This document shows positions 21,540 to 28,796 of a DNA stretch of 34,266 nucleotides, piece by piece; position 1 is the first letter of the stretch; every line of letters starts with the position of its first letter. Under the pieces are notes generated by a model, which did not search any database, had not been told where the DNA came from, and worked only from the letters and a program-made list of their open reading frames with translations. The stretch comes from CAZGXI01 sp964529715 (GTDB taxonomy: Bacteria; Chloroflexota; Anaerolineae; Aggregatilineales; Ch27). The position numbers and the translations under genes were made by a program. The DNA is taken from the NCBI GenBank assembly GCA_964529715.1, contig CAZGXI010000044.1, forward strand, positions 1 to 34,266. Reading direction: 5' to 3'.

Positions 21540-22883
21540 ATGGCAGTCATGGATCTCTCGGCACGAGTGGCTCATCTCAGCCGGCAGTCGGCGCTGAACG
21601 ACGTCTGGCGCTATCTGGATGAAGTGCTCAACGACATCATCGCCGAAGCCGTCGTCATCCAGCAAATTCCTGCCCCGACCTTCCATGAACTGGTGCGCGC
21701 CAACCACGTCTTGAGCCGCCTGGGGGCATGTGGGCTGATAGATACCAGCATCGACTCCCTCTATAACACCGTCGGGCGGCTGCCCGGCAGCGACCCCGAA
21801 GCGCCCGCCGTGCTGGTGACTGCCCACACCGATACCGTCTTTCCTAGCGACACCGACCTGACCATCCGGCGCACCGAAGATGGGCGCATCTATGGCCCCG
21901 GCCTGGGCGATAACAGCCTGGGCGTGGCGGTGTTGATCGCCCTGGCCGACGTGCTGCGCCAGTTCCTCATCCGCCCACGCCGCGACATCTGGTTTGCTGC
22001 CACCAGCCGGGAGGAAGGGCTGGGCAACATGGAGGGGATTCGCGCCATCTACGACCGCCACGGCAGCCGCTTCGGGCTGGGCATCGTGTTAGAAGGGCTG
22101 GCCTTTGGCCGCATCTACCATGTGGGCATCCCCGTGCGCCGCCTGAACATCATCTGCCGGGGCGAGGGAGGGCATTCGTGGCAGCACTTCGGTCGCCCGA
22201 ACGCCATCCACACGCTGGTGCAGTTGGCCGCGCACCTGACCCACCTAGACCCGCCGGCGGAACCGCGCACGACCTATAACATTGGCATTATCAAGGGCGG
22301 GCACTCGGTCAACTCACTGGCAACCGAGGCCGAGCTTTACCTGGACCTGCGCAGCGAATCGCCCGCCGCCCTGGCCGTACTAGAAGCGCAGGTCATGGAG
22401 ATCGTCAAACAGTTTCACAATACCGATGGAATCAGCGTTGAGGTCAGGGTCGTCGGCGACCGGCCCGGCGGCGCGATCCAGATTGAGCACGACCTGGTCT
22501 GCGCCGCTGCTGCTGCACTCGATGCGGTGGGTGTCCAGCCGATCTATGAGAAAGGCAGCACCGACGCCAATTACCTGCTGGCGATGGGCCTGCCGGCGGT
22601 GACGATTGGCGTGACGCAGGGCGGCAACGCCCACCGTCTAGACGAATACATCGACCTGGCACCGTTAAAACAGGGGATCAAACAGGTGCTGCTGCTTCTG
22701 TTGGCCACCGCCGAGTGGTCGCCAGAAGCGATCAGCCGCTGCCCGCCCGCTGCTAGTGCGCAGCCGTCCATGGCCGATGCGCAGGCGCCGTCTGCCACCA
22801 ATGAGCCGGCGGCGACCGGCGAACCACCGGCGTCAATCGGCGAACCGCCGGCGGCGACCAGCGAACCGCAGACGCCCGCATGA
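21540..22883 (+). CDS. M20-family metallopeptidase (PepT/ArgE-like)
   Basis: A 447-residue cytosolic di-zinc peptidase. Metal-site motifs are in order: A-H-T-D-T-V-F-P (His96, Asp98), G-P-G-L-G-D-N-S-L-G-V (bridging Asp124), S-R-E-E-G-L-G-N (general base and ligand Glu158/159) and near the C-terminus G-N-A-H-R-L-D-E-Y (last His). A dimerisation domain lies between (about 195-310, with G-E-G-G-H-S-W and I-K-G-G-H-S-V-N-S). It likely acts as a tripeptidase or deacylase; the exact substrate is open. The last 50 residues are an Ala/Pro/Glu/Thr-rich tail with tandem G-E-P-P-A-A-T/G-E-P-P-A-S-I units, not part of the usual fold. A GC-rich hairpin followed by TCTTCTTTTCT (22894-22920) is a likely terminator. 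Confidence 0.92.
   Translation: MAVMDLSARVAHLSRQSALNDVWRYLDEVLNDIIAEAVVIQQIPAPTFHELVRANHVLSRLGACGLIDTSIDSLYNTVGRLPGSDPEAPAVLVTAHTDTVFPSDTDLTIRRTEDGRIYGPGLGDNSLGVAVLIALADVLRQFLIRPRRDIWFAATSREEGLGNMEGIRAIYDRHGSRFGLGIVLEGLAFGRIYHVGIPVRRLNIICRGEGGHSWQHFGRPNAIHTLVQLAAHLTHLDPPAEPRTTYNIGIIKGGHSVNSLATEAELYLDLRSESPAALAVLEAQVMEIVKQFHNTDGISVEVRVVGDRPGGAIQIEHDLVCAAAAALDAVGVQPIYEKGSTDANYLLAMGLPAVTIGVTQGGNAHRLDEYIDLAPLKQGIKQVLLLLLATAEWSPEAISRCPPAASAQPSMADAQAPSATNEPAATGEPPASIGEPPAATSEPQTPA
22800..22870 (+). repeat. Tandem coding repeat at the M20 peptidase C-terminus
   Basis: About three units of 24-27 bases encoding E-P-P-A-x-x-G. The array is short and imperfect. Confidence 0.7.
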
Positions 22884-22893
22884 CCTTTTCGGC

Positions 22894-22920
22894 GCGCGGT
22901 GTGCCGCGCTCTTCTTTTCT
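22894..22920 (+). terminator. Likely intrinsic terminator of the M20 peptidase gene
   Basis: GCGCGG (22894-22899), loop TGTG, CCGCGC (22904-22909), then TCTTCTTTTCT. The stem is short but fully GC. Confidence 0.55.
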
Positions 22921-23038
22921 GGGAGAAGATTTTCATGCGCCGTTTCTTCCTGCGCGGGAATAGCAGCAGGAGGCATTCTACGGCGATCATCGACGCGAAT
23001 GCTTGCGGGACGATAAACAGCCGGTTCTGCCAGCGGTG

Positions 23039-23068
23039 GGCTGACGGCTGATGACGGACCGCTGATGG
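23039..23068. repeat. Heptad repeat (family A)
   Basis: GGGCTGACGGCTGATGACGG followed by ACCGCTGATGG, about four heptads just ahead of the pseudo-receiver/GAF gene. Confidence 0.6.
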
Positions 23069-23100
23069 CCCTCTTGCCTGTTGTGGAGGATACAGAACCC

Positions 23101-23934
23101 ATGCCCGAAGTGCACGTACTGGCCGCCGTTCACCCGGCGGCTGCCGAACGCTACCAGGCGTACCTGTCAGCCCAACCAACGCTGGCGGCGCAGGTCGTCA
23201 CCAGTCACGCCGAGGCGCGCGCTATCCTGGCCGATCCTGACCGCTATACCGACGTTTTCGCCATCGATAACGCTCTGGGCGGCGCCTTTGAACTGATCCG
23301 CGAATTGCGCCAGGCTTACCCCCGCCTGCTGATTATCTTGCTGGATGAAGGGGCAGACTTCAGTATGCCGGGGCGCGCTGACGACGTAACAACCGATCCG
23401 TTTACCAACGACGACTTGGTCCGGCGCATCCACCAATTGCTGCGTGAACGACGCACCGAGACATTGCGCGCCGATTCGCTGCCGCCCGTGCGGGCCATCG
23501 CCAAACTGCTGCGCCAGGCGTCGGGCGCGGCAGCCAAGATCGAGGCCGCCGTGAAGGCGGTGATGGACCTGGGGTACGACTTCGTAGCTTTTTATCGGCT
23601 GGACGAAGCGCCGCCGTTGTTCCTGAGCACGGTGGCCGGCCCCTCGGCTTTGACCACCGTTGCGCCGGAAAAGCAGAGCGAGTCTACCCTGGTCGGCTGG
23701 GTCGCCCAGAACGGTCAGATTCGCATCGCCGGGCCGCAGGACGAGATCAACTACGCGCTGATCAAGCGTGGACGGTTGGGCGCAGGGGTGGGCGTGCCCG
23801 TCGGCATCGCCACACGCTTCGGTGTGCTGCTGGCCTGCAAGGAACAGCCCGATACGATCCACCAGGAACACGCCATGATGCTCGAACTGATCTGTGGGCA
23901 GCTGGCGGCGGCGCTGGCGAAAGAGAAGTTCTGA
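23101..23934 (+). CDS. Pseudo-receiver plus GAF-domain protein
   Basis: A 277-residue cytosolic protein. Residues 1-118 look like a response-regulator receiver fold: V-H-V-L-A-A-V, T-D-V-F-A-I-D-N (Asp56 at the phosphosite) and A-D-D-V-T-T-D-P-F. The acidic pair is missing (A9-V10) and the conserved Lys before P-F is Asp, so normal phosphotransfer is doubtful. Residues 140-275 form a GAF-like domain (Y-D-F-V-A-F-Y-R-L, T-L-V-G-W-V-A-Q-N-G, G-A-G-V-G-V-P-V-G, then F-G-V-L-L-A-C), a small-ligand or redox sensor fold. No output domain is fused. The start is ATG at 23101 with GGAGG upstream. The stop codon falls inside a family B repeat. With the degenerate OmpR-type regulator and the kinase nearby it may belong to one atypical signalling cluster. 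Confidence 0.75.
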   Translation: MPEVHVLAAVHPAAAERYQAYLSAQPTLAAQVVTSHAEARAILADPDRYTDVFAIDNALGGAFELIRELRQAYPRLLIILLDEGADFSMPGRADDVTTDPFTNDDLVRRIHQLLRERRTETLRADSLPPVRAIAKLLRQASGAAAKIEAAVKAVMDLGYDFVAFYRLDEAPPLFLSTVAGPSALTTVAPEKQSESTLVGWVAQNGQIRIAGPQDEINYALIKRGRLGAGVGVPVGIATRFGVLLACKEQPDTIHQEHAMMLELICGQLAAALAKEKF

Positions 23935-23960
23935 GTTTTGAGTGCTGAGTTTTGAGTTCC
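23930..23960. repeat. Heptad repeat (family B)
   Basis: TTCTGAGTTTTGAGTGCTGA followed by GTTTTGAGTTCC: four heptads of CTGAGTT/TTGAGTN. The TGA of the GAF gene (23932-23934) is the second to fourth base of the first unit. Confidence 0.7.
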
Positions 23961-23997
23961 GGCTGCCCGGCAGAAAAGCCGGAGCGGGAAGAACACG

Positions 23998-25443
23998 GTG
24001 AACACATCCTCTCTCTCTGTTTCCCCGGTCGGCCACGTCACCGCCGTCGAACCGCAGAGCTTCGCGGCGGCGCTGGGCGTGCGCCCCGGCGACGGCCTAA
24101 TCGCGGTCAACGATCAGCCGTGCCAAGATGTGATCGATGTCCAGTTCTACGCTGCTGAAAGCCACGTCAGCCTGACCCTGCTCCGCGACGGCCAGACGAT
24201 CACGCTGACCGGCAGGCGGCGCGAGGGCCAGCCCCTCGGCCTGGAATTCGCGCACCCTACCTTCGACATCGACATCCGGCGCTGCAACAACCTGTGCCCG
24301 TTCTGCTTTGTGCTGCAAATGCCCGCCCGGATGCGTCGCACGCTCTACATCAAGGATGACGACTATCGTTATTCCTTTCTGTTCGGGCATTTCGTCACGC
24401 TGACCAACCTCAGCGCCCACGACTGGGAGCGCATCCGGCGGCAGCGCCTCAGCCCGCTGTATGTGTCGGTGCACGCCACCGATCTGGCCGTGCGCCGCGC
24501 CTGCCTGCGCAACGACTCTGCACCGGACGTGCTGGTGCAGCTTCGAGAACTGGGCCGGCAGCACATCGAGGTGCACACCCAGATCGTGGTCACGCCGGGG
24601 CTAAACGACGGCCCCCATCTGGAAAAGTCCGTGCGCGACCTGGCGGCGCTCTGGCCGACCGTGCAGAGCGTGAGCGTTGTGCCGGTCGGGCTGACCAAAC
24701 ATCACCGCTACGGCCAGCGCGTCAACACCCCCGCCGAGATGCACGCCGTACTTGATGCCTGCACAGCGTGGCAGGCGGAATTCCTCGATGCGCTCGGCGT
24801 GCGCTTTGTCTATCCGACCGACGAATGGTATCTCGTCACCGGACGCCCCATCCCGCCCCTGGAAGACTACGACGACCTGGACCTATACGAAAATGGCCTG
24901 GGCATGGTGCGGCAATTTCTGGACGAGTGGGCATCTGTCCGTGAAGATGAGGTAGGAACACGGCATGCCGTATCCCTACCGGACGATCAACGCGCGCCCT
25001 TGGCGGCGAACCATCTTACCCTCGCCACCGCGACCCTGTTCGCCCCGACGCTGGCCCAATCTGCCGGGGAACTGGCCGCCGACACCGGCGTGCGCCTTGA
25101 TGTGATCCCGATCACGAACACCCGTCTGGGCGAGACGATCACCGTCGCCGGGCTGCTGATGGGCGCGGACGTGATCGCGCAGCTCAAGGGCCGCACCCTG
25201 GGCGAGATCGTGGTGCTGCCGCGCCTTATGTTTGACCATCCCGACGGCGTCAGCCTGGACGACGTGCACCCCCAACAGATCGCCCAGGCGTTAGGTCGCC
25301 CGGTTGCGCTGGCGGACCTGATGGGCGACGTGCTCGACGCGCTGACCGGCAAGAACGCCCTGACTTTCGACCCCGCGGGCGGCCTCGTTCACCCAGAAGC
25401 CATCGTGCGCGTGGGCGGCTGGGCGGTGGAGAAATACCTGTAG
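23998..25443 (+). CDS. DUF512-type radical SAM protein with N-terminal PDZ-like domain
   Basis: A 481-residue enzyme of the TIGR03279-like group. Residues 10-60 form a PDZ-like domain (V-E-P-Q-S-F-A-A-A-L-G-V-R-P-G-D-G-L-I-A-V-N). The radical SAM cysteines follow as C-N-N-L-C-P-F-C (Cys96, 100, 103), then the core with L-Y-V-S-V-H-A-T-D and a C-terminal DUF512 domain ending G-G-L-V-H-P-E-A-I-V-R-V-G-G. The spacing differs from the usual C-x3-C-x2-C only in that it fits it exactly. The family is widespread in cyanobacteria, Firmicutes and Chloroflexota; its reaction is not settled. The start is GTG at 23998, with GGGAAG as ribosome site. It follows the GAF gene by 63 bases across a family B repeat and a small CCGGC hairpin, so the two may be co-transcribed. 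Confidence 0.9.
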   Translation: MNTSSLSVSPVGHVTAVEPQSFAAALGVRPGDGLIAVNDQPCQDVIDVQFYAAESHVSLTLLRDGQTITLTGRRREGQPLGLEFAHPTFDIDIRRCNNLCPFCFVLQMPARMRRTLYIKDDDYRYSFLFGHFVTLTNLSAHDWERIRRQRLSPLYVSVHATDLAVRRACLRNDSAPDVLVQLRELGRQHIEVHTQIVVTPGLNDGPHLEKSVRDLAALWPTVQSVSVVPVGLTKHHRYGQRVNTPAEMHAVLDACTAWQAEFLDALGVRFVYPTDEWYLVTGRPIPPLEDYDDLDLYENGLGMVRQFLDEWASVREDEVGTRHAVSLPDDQRAPLAANHLTLATATLFAPTLAQSAGELAADTGVRLDVIPITNTRLGETITVAGLLMGADVIAQLKGRTLGEIVVLPRLMFDHPDGVSLDDVHPQQIAQALGRPVALADLMGDVLDALTGKNALTFDPAGGLVHPEAIVRVGGWAVEKYL

Positions 25444-25477
25444 TTCTGAGTTTTGAGTTCAAAGTTCTGAGTTCCGA
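25443..25477. repeat. Heptad repeat (family B)
   Basis: GTTCTGAGTTTTGAGTTCAA followed by AGTTCTGAGTTCC, beginning at the last base of the radical SAM stop codon. Confidence 0.7.
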
Positions 25478-25540
25478 GGGTGGCCGCCGGGGATGCAGGC
25501 GCGGATAAGCCGAAGGCCTTTCCATGAGCGGTCGGTGTGG

Positions 25541-25566
25541 CGTCGGCGCGGAGCCGACGCTACAAT
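25541..25566 (+). promoter_or_regulatory. Hairpin and -10 box directly ahead of a near-leaderless gene
   Basis: GCGTCGGC-GCGGA-GCCGACGC (roughly 25540-25560) runs straight into TACAAT (25561-25566), only nine bases before the ATG at 25576. If TACAAT is the -10, the mRNA starts at or within a few bases of the start codon. No good -35 is seen. Confidence 0.4.
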
Positions 25567-25575
25567 GTTCGCCCG

Positions 25576-26277
25576 ATGAACACGCTGACCCGTCCCTCAA
25601 TCGCCATCCTGATTGCCGCCGCCCTGCTGACCGTTGTCCTGCTCGTCGCCTTGCTGGACGTGAGTCTGCGTCCCTTGCAGCCGACGCCCGACCCGCCCCC
25701 GCCGCTGGCCGAAATCGGCGGGGATGGCCCCTGGTCCGGCTGGTGGATAGACGCGGGTTGGTCGGTGGGCGCGGACGGCGCGCTGGTCGGCGACACCTCC
25801 GCCGTGCGCGGCTATCCGTTGGAAAACCACCACCTGCGTTATGCCTTTGCCCCCGCCAACGCCCCAGACGGCGATTATCGCCTGACGCTGAGCCTGGCAC
25901 TGGCGCGCGGGACGCTCTACCTGGGGGTGCGCGCGGCCTGGCATCCGGCAGGGTCGGGCATGTTGACCTGCGACGCACTGGTCTTTCCGTTGAATAATCG
26001 TCTGACCGGGATGGCGATGCAGGTCTCGGCCTGCCGCATGGCCGGGGTGATGGACCCGGCAGCCGGGCTGGAGCGCCCCCGCCTGGACCTGACCGAGTTC
26101 GAGGGCCTGTCGCGCCCAATTACCGTGGTTGTGCAGGGCAACCGGGCGCAGGTGATCCTGCGCGACACGGTGATCTACGACGTGCCCACCGCGCGCGACC
26201 GGGGCAGCCTGTACCTGGCCCTCGCCCCGCAGACCGAGGTGCGTGTCGCAGCGCCGATCTGGGAGACGCTGCCATGA
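25576..26277 (+). CDS. Membrane-anchored extracytoplasmic protein, LamG/concanavalin-like
   Basis: A 233-residue protein. An N-terminal hydrophobic helix (about 8-28, I-A-I-L-I-A-A-A-L-L-T-V-V-L-L-V-A-L-L) is followed by a Pro-rich stretch (P-T-P-D-P-P-P-P-L). The rest is a beta-rich domain of about 180 residues with W-S-G-W-W-I-D-A-G-W-S-V near the front, Y-R-L-T-L-S-L-A-L in the middle and V-V-V-Q-G-N-R-A-Q-V-I-L-R-D near the end, the repeating pattern of concanavalin/LamG-like or 'DUF1080-like' sugar-binding domains. Cys residues in L-T-C-D and S-A-C-R may form a disulfide outside the cell. No family is recognised with confidence. The gene overlaps no neighbour and stands 175 bases before the kinase. 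Confidence 0.65.
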   Translation: MNTLTRPSIAILIAAALLTVVLLVALLDVSLRPLQPTPDPPPPLAEIGGDGPWSGWWIDAGWSVGADGALVGDTSAVRGYPLENHHLRYAFAPANAPDGDYRLTLSLALARGTLYLGVRAAWHPAGSGMLTCDALVFPLNNRLTGMAMQVSACRMAGVMDPAAGLERPRLDLTEFEGLSRPITVVVQGNRAQVILRDTVIYDVPTARDRGSLYLALAPQTEVRVAAPIWETLP

Positions 26278-26343
26278 CGGCACAGGCCCCGGCAGCATGT
26301 ATACGACAACGTTCAACAAATGCTTGCCCTGACCAGAGTAGTC

Positions 26344-26379
26344 TTGACCTTTTAAATTTTACTCCCATAATGGGTAAAA
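26344..26379 (+). promoter_or_regulatory. Kinase-gene promoter with overlapping palindromic operator
   Basis: TTGACC (26344-26349), 16 bases, CATAAT (26366-26371). A 23-base near-palindrome covers 26357-26379: TTTTAC-T-CCCAT on the left, ATGGG-TAAAA on the right, with one central A and a single-base asymmetry. It covers the -10, so a bound dimer would block transcription. Confidence 0.6.
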
Positions 26380-26452
26380 CGGATTGCGTTGCCTGGGGAC
26401 CTCGTCCCGCAGACAATCACCGCCGTCGCAGGGCAGGTCAACGGGGGGCAAG

Positions 26453-28651
26453 ATGAAGCGCGGCCTGCAAACGGTGTGGCGTTGGTTGACGGATTCAGCA
26501 GCCAATCTCCACGAAGAGGAAGCGCGGCGCGAATTCATGACCAGGGTCGTCCTGAGCATGGTTGCGGGGGCGCTGCTGGTGTTTACGCTGCCTATCCTGA
26601 TCGGCTGTCTCGCCGGCACGTTCGACTGGGGGAGTCTGGGGGTCATGCTGCTGCTAGACCTGTCGGCAGCGGGAAGCTGGTGGCTGGTCTACCGGGGGCG
26701 GCAGCGTTTCTGGGTGGGCGTGATCCTGGTCGGGGCCTTTTTTCTGCTGGGCGCCTTCCTCAATTCCCTGGGCGGCGCAATCACAACGGCGCCGATTTTC
26801 TACGTCATCGCCATTCTGCTGGCTGCCGCGCTGCACGGCGGCGCGGTCCCCTGGATCGCGCTGGCGCTCAGCATCGGCGCGTATGTGTACTTCAGCCTGA
26901 CTCGCAATGCCAACGAACTCGACTTGGTGCTAACCGGCAGCATCACCATCGCCGGCGGGTTGATCGGCGTCACGCTGCTGGAGTGGTTTGCCGCCCGATT
27001 GCTCACCCATGCCTTGGGACAGGTGCGCACTCACGAACAACAGCTCGAACACGAGATCGCCGAGCGCGAGCAGGCCCAGCAGGCCCTCCAGGCCAGCATG
27101 GCGGTGGCCCGCGAATTCCAGCAAAAACTGATGGCGCTCCACGAGATCGGCATCGAACTGCAAAAAGCGCCCAACACCGACGACCTGCTCCGCCGCGCTA
27201 TCGAACTGGGCCGCGAATGGCTCGGCTTCGACCGCCTGGGCGTCTGGCTGATGCGGGGCGAGCAGATGATCGGCACGTTCGGCACCGGCCCAGATGGCCA
27301 ACTGCGCGATGAGCGCCATTACGTCCTCAAGCGTGACGAGCTTCCACGCATCCGGGATATGGTGGCAAATAACCTGCGCGTCGCCGTCTGGCAAGATGTG
27401 CCTCTGATGGACATCACGCAGGTCGAGGGGCATGGCTGGAACGCCCTGGCGCTGCTCTGGAACGGCGACGAGGCCCTCGGCTGGCTGGCAACCGATAACA
27501 TGCTTTCTCAACAGCCAATGCGCCCCTACGAATTGGAATTGCTCACACTGTACGGCGCGACCCTGGGTCACCTCTATACCATCAAACAGGCCGAGGACAC
27601 CCTGCGCACCAGTGAGGCGCGTTACCGCGCCGTGATCGATGGCGTGCCGGTCTGCCTGTTCGCGCTGGACCGCGAGGGCATCTTCACGTTCCTGGAAGGC
27701 AGGAACCGGATCATGGGGATGGAGCCGCACGCCCTGCTCGGACGCTCGATTCAGGAGATGCATCCCCATCTTTCCCAAGTCGCTCGGATTTTCCAACAAA
27801 CCCTGGCGGGCGAAGACCAAAGCGTCGTGATGCAAGGCAATGGAGTGTGGGAAGAGGTGCGCATCTCGCCGCTGCGGAACGCCGCCGGCGAGATCATCGG
27901 GGTGATCGGCGTGGCAACCGATGTGACCGACCGCAAACATGCTGAGGAGCAGCGGCTTCAACTGGCGCTGGAAAAAGGGCGCGTGAAAATCCTGACGGAT
28001 TTCATCGCCTACGCCTCGCACGAATTCCGCACGCCCCTGTCGGTGATCAACACCACCCTGTACCTGCTCGAACGGATGGATAACCCGGAGATGCGCCGCA
28101 AGCGCCTGCAGGCCGCCGCCGCGCAGGCCGAGTATATCCAGCGATTGATCGATTCCATGTTAAAGATGGTGCAGCTGGAACAGGGTGTGTCTTTCCCGAT
28201 TGCCCCGGTACGTCTGGACGGCCTGCTGCACGATCTGATAAACCGCTTCAGCGATTCCCTGGCGAAAAAGCGGCTGGCGCTAACGGTGGACCTGCCCGAT
28301 GACCTGCCCACGATCTTCGGCGACGCGGGCGAACTGCGCGTCGCGCTGGGCAATCTGCTGGACAATGCCATCGATTACACCCCTGCCGGCGGCAATGTCA
28401 GCATCCGGGCGCTTGTACGGGACACGCAGGCCGTCGTCGAGATCAGCGACAGCGGCATCGGGATCAGCAGCGACGCCCTGCCGCACATCTTCGATCACTT
28501 CTACCGCGTGGACCAGGCCCGCACGGCCCGCCGGGCCGGGTTGGGACTGCCCATCGCCCGCAAGATCGTCGAGGCCCACCAGGGCCGCATCGAGGTGGAA
28601 AGCACACTGGGACAGGGCAGCACCTTTCGTGTGGTGCTGCCGCTCCAGTAG
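26453..28651 (+). CDS. Membrane sensor histidine kinase (6TM, GAF, PAS, HisKA, HATPase)
   Basis: A 732-residue kinase. Residues about 30-195 hold six or so hydrophobic helices, like MASE-type sensor regions. A coiled coil (about 200-245) is followed by a GAF domain (about 245-375) and a PAS domain (about 385-505, Y-R-A-V-I-D-G-V-P-V ... I-I-G-V-I-G-V-A-T-D-V-T-D). The HisKA motif A-S-H-E-F-R-T-P-L puts the phosphoacceptor at His523. The ATPase shows the N box G-N-L-L-D-N-A-I-D-Y-T-P (about 632), G1 S-D-S-G-I-G-I (about 665) and G2 G-L-G-L-P-I-A-R (about 696). It is a complete kinase without a receiver domain. The start is ATG at 26453 after a G-rich site. No adjacent response regulator; candidates are the atypical regulators upstream. 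Confidence 0.93.
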   Translation: MKRGLQTVWRWLTDSAANLHEEEARREFMTRVVLSMVAGALLVFTLPILIGCLAGTFDWGSLGVMLLLDLSAAGSWWLVYRGRQRFWVGVILVGAFFLLGAFLNSLGGAITTAPIFYVIAILLAAALHGGAVPWIALALSIGAYVYFSLTRNANELDLVLTGSITIAGGLIGVTLLEWFAARLLTHALGQVRTHEQQLEHEIAEREQAQQALQASMAVAREFQQKLMALHEIGIELQKAPNTDDLLRRAIELGREWLGFDRLGVWLMRGEQMIGTFGTGPDGQLRDERHYVLKRDELPRIRDMVANNLRVAVWQDVPLMDITQVEGHGWNALALLWNGDEALGWLATDNMLSQQPMRPYELELLTLYGATLGHLYTIKQAEDTLRTSEARYRAVIDGVPVCLFALDREGIFTFLEGRNRIMGMEPHALLGRSIQEMHPHLSQVARIFQQTLAGEDQSVVMQGNGVWEEVRISPLRNAAGEIIGVIGVATDVTDRKHAEEQRLQLALEKGRVKILTDFIAYASHEFRTPLSVINTTLYLLERMDNPEMRRKRLQAAAAQAEYIQRLIDSMLKMVQLEQGVSFPIAPVRLDGLLHDLINRFSDSLAKKRLALTVDLPDDLPTIFGDAGELRVALGNLLDNAIDYTPAGGNVSIRALVRDTQAVVEISDSGIGISSDALPHIFDHFYRVDQARTARRAGLGLPIARKIVEAHQGRIEVESTLGQGSTFRVVLPLQ

Positions 28652-28720
28652 CCGGGGCGTGGGCCTGCCGGTCAATTGGACCTTCCCTCGCCGAACGCAT
28701 CGCAAAATGCACAGATGCGG

Positions 28721-28726
28721 TATAAT
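28721..28726 (+). promoter_or_regulatory. -10 box of the nuoF promoter
   Basis: A perfect TATAAT 70 bases before the nuoF ATG. The -35 position (CATCGC) is poor, so an activator or an alternative contact may help. Confidence 0.5.
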
Positions 28727-28796
28727 TTCATCTGTTCCACCCGTTCGCCTGGGTATTTGCTGAAAAATGTCTTTTGCCTGACGGAGTAAAGCCCTC

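Noticed and set aside
22935..23053. Small frame of about 38 codons after the M20 peptidase
   Set aside because: It ends in a family A heptad, has no ribosome site and no recognisable features.
26384..26452. Extended start for the histidine kinase giving 23 extra residues
   Set aside because: The extra segment is basic, Ser/Gly-rich and lies just after the promoter palindrome. The ATG at 26453 begins the natural protein and has a G-rich ribosome site.
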